Shown: piece after piece, positions 1-5,174 of the stretch
How positions within the stretch are numbered: position 1 is the stretch's first letter
Layout of the letters: each line of letters begins with the position of its first letter
From: JBFIHZ01 sp041601535
Lineage (GTDB): Bacteria; Pseudomonadota; Gammaproteobacteria; Xanthomonadales; SZUA-36
DNA length: 6,500 nt
Assembly: GCA_041601535.1 (NCBI GenBank)
Contig: JBFIHZ010000248.1
Coordinates: 1-6,500, forward strand
Reading direction: 5' to 3'
Notes under the pieces: generated by a model
Databases searched by the model: none
What the model saw: only the letters and a program-made list of their open reading frames with translations
Told to the model about the DNA's origin: nothing
Position numbers and translations under genes: made by a program

Positions 1-1361
1 GACTTGGGCCGGGTCAGTGCGTGGTATCCCAAAGCGGACAGCGTGCAACCCCGTCCGGACTGCTTCACACCGGTCCAGGCCAGGGCCGGTTCAAGCACAT
101 CGCAGCGGTTGAGGTAGACGGTGCCGACCTCCAGTTGCCCGGCCAGCGATTCGGCAGCTTGCTGGTCCGCGCTCCACAGCGAGGCGGTGAGGCCATACGG
201 GCTGTCGTTCATGTAACGGATGGCCTCAGCATCATCCGCCACCGCCATCACGCCCACGGCCGGGCCGAAGGTTTCCTCGCGCATAAACGTCATCTGGTGG
301 TCAACCCGGGTCAGTACCTGCGGTGCGATATAGGGTGTGCCGGGCTGTGCCGCCGGAAATTCCGTTTCCGCCACCAGGCACTCGGCCCCGGCGGCGCAGG
401 CTGCGGCGATGTCCCGGCGAATGCGGTCCGCAGCGGCCTGGTTGACCACCGGCCCCAGCGTGGTTGCAGCGTGTAGCGGGTCGCCCAGTACCTGCTGCCG
501 GGCGTGATGCACCAGCGCATCGACGAATTCCGCGTAACGCGTATGGTGGACATAGATGCGTTCCACCGCGCAGCACGACTGGCCGGCGTTGTAAAAGGCG
601 CCGTCGGCCAGGTTCTCGGCCGCCATGCCGATATCGGCATCGTGGCGGACATAGGCGGCATCCTTGCCGCCCAGCTCCAGGCCGAGACTGACAAAGCGCC
701 CGGCGGCGGCGTGTTCCACCTGCTGTCCAACCTGGGTGGAGCCGGTGAACGCGATGTGATCGATGGCCGGGTTGGCCACCAGTTGCAGGGTGCTTTCCGC
801 CGACAGGTGCAGGCACTGGAACAGGCCATCGGGCAGGCCGGCAGCGGCAAAGGCCGCGGCAAAATGCTCGCCGGTCAGCGGCGTTTGCGGCGACGGTTTC
901 AGCAGCACGGCATTGCCGGCCACCAGTGCCGGCACCAGCGTGTTTACCGCAGTCAGGTAGGGATAATTCCACGGCGTAATGGCCAGTACCACGCCCAGCG
1001 GCTCACGCACGATTTTCATTTGCAGGGCATCGCCTGCAGGTGAATACGCGGCTTGCAGGGCGGTTTCGGCAATGCCCAGCATGTAGTCGCCGCGCTGCCG
1101 TACGCCGCGGAATTCCCCGGCCACCTGGCTGATGGGGCGGCCCATTTGCCAGCTCAGTTCGGCGTGACGTTGTTCATCGGGTTCGCATAAAAACTGCAAC
1201 GCCCCGGCGACAGCCTCCACGCGTTTTGATAACGGCCACTGCCGCCACTGCTGTTGTGCTGTGCGGGCGCTCTGCACGGCGCGTTCAATGGCTTGACGAT
1301 CGGCGAACGGGCGCTCGGCGACCACCCGGCCATCAACCGGTGAAATGGTGTGTACGCCCAT
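1..1361 (-). CDS. NAD(P)-dependent aldehyde dehydrogenase (partial, C-terminal end cut by window)
   Basis: Oxidises an aldehyde to its carboxylate with NAD(P)+ in the cytoplasm. By eye translation 453 residues lie in the window, ending in LTRPK, and the family usually stops a few residues later. The ALDH landmarks are in order: TPWNYP with Asn132, Lys155 in LKPSP, the FTGST cofactor loop at 205-209, general-base Glu229 in LELGGKD, catalytic Cys263 in GQSCC, and Glu363 in EETFGP. The sequence is intact with no frameshift. It is the third gene of a leftward set, 19 bases after the GS-like gene, which suggests it acts on an aldehyde from a gamma-glutamylated or free amine; that substrate is inference. 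The ATG at 1361 has only a weak AGG at about -10. An in-frame TTG at 1394, inside the end of the upstream gene, has a better-placed GAGG (1402-1405) and would add 11 residues. Family assignment is very secure; substrate is unknown. Confidence 0.93.
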   Translation of the reverse strand, partial: MGVHTISPVDGRVVAERPFADRQAIERAVQSARTAQQQWRQWPLSKRVEAVAGALQFLCEPDEQRHAELSWQMGRPISQVAGEFRGVRQRGDYMLGIAETALQAAYSPAGDALQMKIVREPLGVVLAITPWNYPYLTAVNTLVPALVAGNAVLLKPSPQTPLTGEHFAAAFAAAGLPDGLFQCLHLSAESTLQLVANPAIDHIAFTGSTQVGQQVEHAAAGRFVSLGLELGGKDAAYVRHDADIGMAAENLADGAFYNAGQSCCAVERIYVHHTRYAEFVDALVHHARQQVLGDPLHAATTLGPVVNQAAADRIRRDIAAACAAGAECLVAETEFPAAQPGTPYIAPQVLTRVDHQMTFMREETFGPAVGVMAVADDAEAIRYMNDSPYGLTASLWSADQQAAESLAGQLEVGTVYLNRCDVLEPALAWTGVKQSGRGCTLSALGYHALTRPK

Positions 1362-1380
1362 GGCCTGGGCCTGGTTTCGT

Positions 1381-2727
1381 TCAGATGATTTCAAAATAGC
1401 GCCTCAATTCCCAGTCGGTCACGTGTTTGCGGAACTGCCGCTCTTCCCATTCGCGGCTGCCGGCAAAATGGTCAACAAACGCATCGCCAAACAGCTCGCG
1501 CGCCGCGGTTGATTGCTTCAGGCGCTGGGCCGCTTCCCACAGGGTGGCCGGTAACTGCAGTGCCGCTGGTGCGGCCTGTTCGTAGGCATTGCCGGTAACC
1601 GGTTCACCCGGGTCCCAGCCCTGTTCCATGCCCCACAGCCCGGAGCCCACGGCAGCCGCCAGCGCCAGGTAAGGGTTGGCGTCGGCCGAGGCCACGCGGT
1701 ATTCGATCCGTTGGGCGGACGCGCTGCCCGGTATCACCCGCAGCGCGCCGGTACGGTTTTCCACGCCCCAGCGTGCCGAGGTGGGTGCCCAGTAACCCGG
1801 CACCAGGCGGGAATAGGAGTTGATGGTGGGCGCCACCAGGCACAGCAGTTCCGGCATCAGGTTTTGTTGCCCGGCCAGGAATTGGCGCATCAGCGGGCTC
1901 ATGCTCCATTCCGCATCTTCAGTATGAAACACCGGGGTGTTGTCGCGGGCGGTCAGTGATACATGAATATGGCCGCTCTGGCCGGGCCAGTCGGTGTTGC
2001 ACTTGGCCATAAAGGTGGCCATTTTGCCGTGCTGCAATGCGATGGTCTTAACGCACAGTTTGAGTACCGCAGCGTGGTCAGCGGCCGCCAGGCCGTGGTC
2101 TACTGCAATGGCTGCTTCCAGCACGCCCGCGCCGGTTTCCTCGTGCAGGCCTTCAATCGGAATTCCGGCCTGCTGGCAGCCCTGCAAAAGGGCCTGGTAC
2201 AGGCCGGCATGCTCGCAATTGCGCTGTACCGAGTAACCGAAGGCACCGCGCGATAAGGGGGTCAGATCGCGGTACTGTTTCTGGTGGGCGCTCTCCGGCG
2301 TTTCGTCAAACACGAAAAACTCGTATTCAAAGCCGGCTTTTACCTGGTAACCGAGACGCTCTGCACGCTGCAGAACGCGGCGCAGGATACCGCGCGGGCA
2401 CAAGGCTTCCGCCTCACCGGAAAATTCACACAGGTAGAACGGCGTATCCGGCTCACCCGGCAGCTGGCGTTGCGTGTCGGTCACCACGCGGGCCATGGCA
2501 TCGGGATAGCCGGTGTGCCAGCCGGTAAACGCCGCGTTGTCATATAACTCGTCGTTTACATCCCAGCCCAGCACGACATCGCAAAAGCCGAAGCCCTTGT
2601 CGCGGGCTGATTCGAATTTGCCTGGTGACACGTATTTGCCCCGCATCACACCGTCGAGGTCGACCAGGCCCAGTTTGACGTGGCTGGTGGGCTTGGCGGG
2701 TGAGGCAGGTTTGGGCGTATGGCTCAT
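1381..2727 (-). CDS. Glutamine synthetase family ligase, probable gamma-glutamyl-amine synthetase
   Basis: ATP-dependent ligase that would join the gamma-carboxyl of glutamate to ammonia or an amine. The 448 residues show the GS catalytic set: GFEYEFFVF (Glu134, Glu136) and EETGAGVLE (Glu197, Glu204) for metals, GHIHVS (His253) for ATP/metal, NSYSRLVPGYWAP (from Asn303, Arg307) and ENRTGALRV for glutamate and phosphate, and IEYRVASADANPYL (Glu342, Arg344). Compared by eye with E. coli GlnA, the ammonium-site DGSS loop reads DVVL at 50-53, so the Ser is lost, and the adenylylation motif around Tyr397 is replaced (NAYEQ). Both point away from housekeeping GlnA and towards the PuuA/GlnA3/IpuC-like amine ligases, as does the aldehyde dehydrogenase downstream. 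ATG at 2727 follows a weak GGA. The gene lies 46 bases after the hydrolase, so co-transcription is likely. The amine is not identifiable from sequence. Confidence 0.9.
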   Translation of the reverse strand: MSHTPKPASPAKPTSHVKLGLVDLDGVMRGKYVSPGKFESARDKGFGFCDVVLGWDVNDELYDNAAFTGWHTGYPDAMARVVTDTQRQLPGEPDTPFYLCEFSGEAEALCPRGILRRVLQRAERLGYQVKAGFEYEFFVFDETPESAHQKQYRDLTPLSRGAFGYSVQRNCEHAGLYQALLQGCQQAGIPIEGLHEETGAGVLEAAIAVDHGLAAADHAAVLKLCVKTIALQHGKMATFMAKCNTDWPGQSGHIHVSLTARDNTPVFHTEDAEWSMSPLMRQFLAGQQNLMPELLCLVAPTINSYSRLVPGYWAPTSARWGVENRTGALRVIPGSASAQRIEYRVASADANPYLALAAAVGSGLWGMEQGWDPGEPVTGNAYEQAAPAALQLPATLWEAAQRLKQSTAARELFGDAFVDHFAGSREWEERQFRKHVTDWELRRYFEII

Positions 2728-2773
2728 TATTTACAGGTCCATGGAGTGGAGCGGTGGCACTGCTGATCCAGGC

Positions 2774-3637
2774 TCATGACTTGCCCGTAACATGGCGGCT
2801 GAAAAAGGCCATGGCCGCTGCAGCCAGTGGCTCTTCCTGGTGGGCAACGCCGGGCAGCAGTTCAAATTCCGCTTCCAGCCCTTGCGCCTGGTAGTTGCGC
2901 AGCAGGCTGGTGAGGCGATCAATACGGGTTTTGCCGGCGTCATTGGCGCCTTTCATCCAGCGCGGACCGTCCACAGGGTGCGTAATGGCCTTGGTGGAGG
3001 TGTCATCGGCACCAACGGCCAGGTGAATGGCCACCTGCTTCATCGCGGCGATGTCCGCAGCGCAGCCGAAACGTTCCTTCAGATCGGCAGTACCCACCCA
3101 CCAGCCGTGGCTATCGTCTATGCGCGTGACCGAGCCGGGCGATGCAATGGAAACGGCATCCAGGCAAGCGGCGTGCAGCAACAGGAAACGGTGCACGAAA
3201 TGGGCGCCACCGGAAAAGCCGAACAGCGAGAATTTGCTCCAGTCGGCGCCATAACGCTGAGCCACCTCACTGACGATATCGAGCAGCGCCAGGTCAAAGC
3301 GGATGTTACTGAATTCCAGGTACTTGTAATTGTCCAGGTCGTCCGGATCGGCAATGCGCGCCGGAAACAGCGGTGCGAGAATGATGTAATCATGGGCATC
3401 AGCGAATGCCTGGAACCGGCTCAACAGCTGTTGGTGTTGACGGTCGCTGCCGTGCATGGCCACCAGCAATTTGAAACGGCCTGCCGTTGCGGTGGTGTAT
3501 TGCGGTGGCACATAAAGGCAATAGGAAAAGCGCTGATCGTGCTGACTGGCGCTGCTCAGCGTTATGCCGAGGTCGTAATTGCACAATGATCGCTGTGCTT
3601 TCAGGGACACTGTTTCCACTGCATGGTTATCGGGCAT
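2774..3637 (-). CDS. Alpha/beta-hydrolase, esterase/PHB-depolymerase-like, substrate unknown
   Basis: A 287-residue cytoplasmic protein with no signal peptide or membrane segment. It has the alpha/beta-hydrolase order: a strand followed by MHGSDR (His62-Gly63, oxyanion region), the nucleophile elbow GFSGG with Ser142, a probable acid at Asp211 or Asp212 in VGADDTS, and His266 in GVAHQE near the end. This triad layout fits serine esterases, feruloyl-esterase/PHB-depolymerase-like proteins and some amidases; sequence alone does not choose among them. The ATG at 3637 is well supported by an AAGGA ribosome site at 3646-3650 (minus strand) with an 8-base spacer. It is the first gene of the leftward set and faces the transporter genes across the control region. 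Its place ahead of an amine ligase suggests it may release an amine or act on a glutamyl intermediate, which is inference. Fold confidence is high, specific function low. Confidence 0.85.
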   Translation of the reverse strand: MPDNHAVETVSLKAQRSLCNYDLGITLSSASQHDQRFSYCLYVPPQYTTATAGRFKLLVAMHGSDRQHQQLLSRFQAFADAHDYIILAPLFPARIADPDDLDNYKYLEFSNIRFDLALLDIVSEVAQRYGADWSKFSLFGFSGGAHFVHRFLLLHAACLDAVSIASPGSVTRIDDSHGWWVGTADLKERFGCAADIAAMKQVAIHLAVGADDTSTKAITHPVDGPRWMKGANDAGKTRIDRLTSLLRNYQAQGLEAEFELLPGVAHQEEPLAAAAMAFFSRHVTGKS

Positions 3638-3645
3638 TAAATAAA

Positions 3646-3650
3646 TCCTT
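3646..3650 (-). promoter_or_regulatory. Ribosome binding site of the hydrolase gene
   Basis: AAGGA on the minus strand stands 8 bases before the ATG at 3637. It is the best Shine-Dalgarno site of the leftward set and fixes that start. Confidence 0.75.
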
Positions 3651-3690
3651 GTTATCTGAACTGAGCGCGGATCCTGGCGCGTTTTGCGTA

Positions 3691-3706
3691 TCGCCCTTTG
3701 AGGCGA
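3691..3706. other. Small hairpin in the leader of the hydrolase gene
   Basis: TCGCC at 3691-3695 pairs with GGCGA at 3702-3706 across a six-base loop (CTTTGA). On the plus strand a run of five T follows after a five-base gap (3712-3716), which is too loose for a good intrinsic terminator. On the minus strand it would fall in the untranslated leader of the hydrolase mRNA if transcription starts near 3730. It may be chance. Confidence 0.3.
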
Positions 3707-3717
3707 GCTGATTTTTG

Positions 3718-3733
3718 AAAAAGAGTAGCCAAT
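3718..3733. repeat. Left arm of a perfect 16-bp inverted repeat
   Basis: The plus-strand sequence AAAAAGAGTAGCCAAT is the exact reverse complement of 3933-3948. It lies 80 bases upstream of the hydrolase start, the mirror image of the other arm's position before the transporter gene. Its inner end also forms a local palindrome, AGCCA-ATAA-TGGCT (3727-3740), which the right arm lacks. It may be an operator shared by the two promoters. It could instead be the terminal repeat of a small non-autonomous element. Confidence 0.75.
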
Positions 3734-3797
3734 AATGGCTGTCTGCGCAAGGCTTAGTTGCGGAAACTTGTTATCATATTGAAATATAAAGATATAA

Positions 3798-3809
3798 ATG
3801 TGGTCACAT
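3798..3809. promoter_or_regulatory. Short palindrome ATGTG-GT-CACAT, possible operator
   Basis: Five-base arms (3798-3802 and 3805-3809) flank a two-base centre in AT-rich DNA, near the middle of the intergenic region. The TGTG/CACA ends recall CRP or GntR-type sites, but the spacing is too short for a CRP site (TGTGA-N6-TCACA). A match of this size could arise by chance. Confidence 0.3.
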
Positions 3810-3848
3810 AGCTCGAAACAGCAGCTTTTTAGCGCCAGATTGGAGAGA

Positions 3849-3870
3849 TTTCAGGTGTTTTGACCTGAAA
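3849..3870. promoter_or_regulatory. Perfect palindrome TTTCAGGT-N6-ACCTGAAA, probable regulator site
   Basis: Eight-base arms at 3849-3856 and 3863-3870 pair perfectly around GTTTTG. The 22-bp size and the 14-base centre-to-centre spacing of the arms suit a dimeric helix-turn-helix regulator. The stem is AT-rich and no T tract follows, so a terminator is unlikely. Its centre lies about 48 bases upstream of the proposed -35 at 3905, a position typical of activator binding. No regulator gene lies in the window, so the binding protein is unknown. Confidence 0.55.
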
Positions 3871-3904
3871 AATTCGCCTTTTGGCATAAATTTTCCGACA
3901 AAAA

Positions 3905-3933
3905 TGGAAAAAGTATTGTAATGGGCGTATAAA
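3905..3933 (+). promoter_or_regulatory. Putative sigma70 promoter of the ABC transporter operon
   Basis: TGGAAA (3905-3910, four of six bases of the -35 consensus) and TATAAA (3928-3933, five of six of the -10) are separated by 17 bases. Transcription would start near 3940, inside the right arm of the 16-bp inverted repeat. That position would let a protein bound there block initiation. The leader would be about 87 bases. Called by eye only. Confidence 0.45.
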
Positions 3934-3948
3934 TTGGCTACTCTTTTT
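3933..3948. repeat. Right arm of the perfect 16-bp inverted repeat
   Basis: ATTGGCTACTCTTTTT is the exact reverse complement of 3718-3733. It begins at the last base of the proposed -10 and covers the expected transcription start, ending 78 bases before the ATG at 4027. Pairing stops at both ends of the 16 bases. The two arms enclose 199 bases. Confidence 0.75.
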
Positions 3949-4015
3949 TTGCGCCTGTACTGCAGCGAAGAAAACACACTGCCGCCAGGTCCGAAAAAAC
4001 CGGTGTTGTTAACAT

Positions 4016-4019
4016 GGAG
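4016..4019 (+). promoter_or_regulatory. Ribosome binding site deciding the solute-binding protein start
   Basis: GGAG stands seven bases before the ATG at 4027. The frame is open further upstream to a TTG at 3934, but that start would place 31 residues before the signal peptide, would lie almost on the proposed transcription start and has no Shine-Dalgarno site. Confidence 0.7.
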
Positions 4020-4026
4020 ATGGGTA

Positions 4027-5157
4027 ATGCAAATTGTCAGAAAAGTACTTCTGCTGGGTATGGTTTTACTGGGTGTGGCCCGGGTTGACGCGGGGCAGGG
4101 AGCTGGCTCAGCGGATAATCTGCCTGCTTATTACCCGCAAGATTATGGCCAGATTATCGAAGCCTCGAAAGGCGAAGACGGCCTGCTGATCTACGGCAAT
4201 ATTGCCGAGTACAACTGGCGTTACATCATCCAGGGCTTCAAGGAAAAGTATCCCTGGGTAGAAAATGTGCAAAGCCTTGATCTCGGCCCCTCCACCAGTT
4301 TTGAACGTTATTATGCTGAAAGCTCCATAGACAAGGCCTCCGCTGACATGATGGCGGTGGCATCGCCGGAAGGGTTTCACCGTTTCAAAACCAAGGACGG
4401 GCTGCAGCCATACACGTCTCCGGAACAGCCGTACTTGCCGGAGTGGAGTTACGACGGCAACGGCATTTACACCATTTCCACCGACCCGATGGTAATCATC
4501 TACAACAAGCTGGCCATGCCCGAAGATGACTGGCCGGACAGCCTCGAAGACATTGCCGAGCTGGCGGAAGAAAAGCAGGGTTTTTACCGCGACCGCGTCA
4601 CCACCTACGATGCCACCAGCCACTCCTTTGCCTACGACATCCACTGGACCGTGGGCCAGCGCAATGGTGACAAGGCGGCCAGCCTGTTCAACCATTTGGG
4701 CAGCATCACCCGGGCGGAAAGTGGTGCCGCCACCATGGTGGAAAAAGTCACCAGTGGTGAATACCTGGCCGGTTACTTCGTATCCGGTATCGGCGTGTTT
4801 CCCCGTATGGCGGACGCCGGACGCGACAAGATCCTGGGCTGGTCGCTGATCGAAGACGGCACGCCGGTTTTTATCCGCAGCATAGGCCTGACCAAAAACG
4901 GCGCCAACCCGAATACCGCCCGGCTGTTCCTGGATTACGTGCTGTCCCATGAAGGCCAGGTGGCGGTGGGCAAAGGCGGGCTGACACCGTATCGCCCCGA
5001 TGTGGGCCGCGATGAGGTGCCGTATGCGTCCTACCGCAGCCTGGTGGAAGACCTCGGTGAAGACCGCATCATCCTGGTGGACTACCAGCCCGAATCATCG
5101 GAACAGCGGGATGATTTCCTGGCGGAATGGCGTAAAGCCTTCCGCATCAAGAACTGA
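4027..5157 (+). CDS. ABC transporter periplasmic solute-binding protein (ferric-iron/2-AEP-like class), ligand unknown
   Basis: Captures a solute in the periplasm and delivers it to the permease encoded next. From the ATG at 4027 the protein has 376 residues. It starts with a Sec signal peptide: basic MQIVRK, hydrophobic core VLLLGMVLLGVA, and a probable cut after VDA near residue 22. There is no lipobox cysteine. The mature part looks like a type 2 periplasmic binding protein of the extracellular solute-binding class: an early strand LLIYGNIAEYNW (53-64), the hinge-like stretch TDPMVIIYNKLAMPEDDWPDS (152-172) and GLTPYRPDV (318-326) near the end. I see no adjacent Tyr-Tyr pair in the C-lobe such as FbpA uses to hold Fe3+, so an organic ligand seems more likely than iron. 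The permease starts 17 bases downstream, so the two are surely one operon. Class is secure; ligand is open. Confidence 0.88.
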   Translation: MQIVRKVLLLGMVLLGVARVDAGQGAGSADNLPAYYPQDYGQIIEASKGEDGLLIYGNIAEYNWRYIIQGFKEKYPWVENVQSLDLGPSTSFERYYAESSIDKASADMMAVASPEGFHRFKTKDGLQPYTSPEQPYLPEWSYDGNGIYTISTDPMVIIYNKLAMPEDDWPDSLEDIAELAEEKQGFYRDRVTTYDATSHSFAYDIHWTVGQRNGDKAASLFNHLGSITRAESGAATMVEKVTSGEYLAGYFVSGIGVFPRMADAGRDKILGWSLIEDGTPVFIRSIGLTKNGANPNTARLFLDYVLSHEGQVAVGKGGLTPYRPDVGRDEVPYASYRSLVEDLGEDRIILVDYQPESSEQRDDFLAEWRKAFRIKN

Positions 5158-5174
5158 GTGGCGCCACGGACCAG

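Larger units (their letters stand above)
3638..4026. promoter_or_regulatory. Divergent intergenic control region
   Basis: This 389-base stretch separates the leftward hydrolase operon from the rightward transporter operon. It is visibly richer in A and T than its surroundings, most strongly around 3770-3800 and 3880-3935. I see no credible gene in it. It holds a 16-bp inverted repeat pair, two internal palindromes, one small hairpin near the hydrolase start and one plausible rightward promoter, each listed separately. A leftward promoter must exist, but no good -35/-10 pair could be picked by eye. The best -10-like hexamers on the minus strand are TATGAT (3773-3778) and CATTAT (3732-3737), neither with a convincing -35. 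Confidence 0.8.

Noticed and set aside
301..972. Two overlapping minus-strand frames of 183 and 223 codons inside the aldehyde dehydrogenase
   Set aside because: The third minus frame carries all the ALDH motifs without interruption from 1361 to the window edge; these two are off-frame shadows.
2792..3589. Long plus-strand open frame (265 codons) opposite the hydrolase gene
   Set aside because: It mirrors a gene with a clear catalytic triad and a good ribosome site. Its own translation shows no family resemblance, so it is an antisense shadow of GC-rich coding DNA.
3936..3952. Sigma54-like TGGC ... TTGC pattern in the right repeat arm
   Set aside because: The GG and GC dinucleotides are about three bases too far apart for a -24/-12 promoter.
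3934..4026. Upstream TTG start for the solute-binding protein
   Set aside because: It would bury the signal peptide 31 residues inside the protein, has no ribosome site and lies at the proposed transcription start. ATG 4027 fits better.
4108..4950. Long minus-strand open frame (280 codons) opposite the solute-binding protein
   Set aside because: The plus strand encodes a recognisable secreted binding protein in an operon. The antisense translation has no motif and no operon context.
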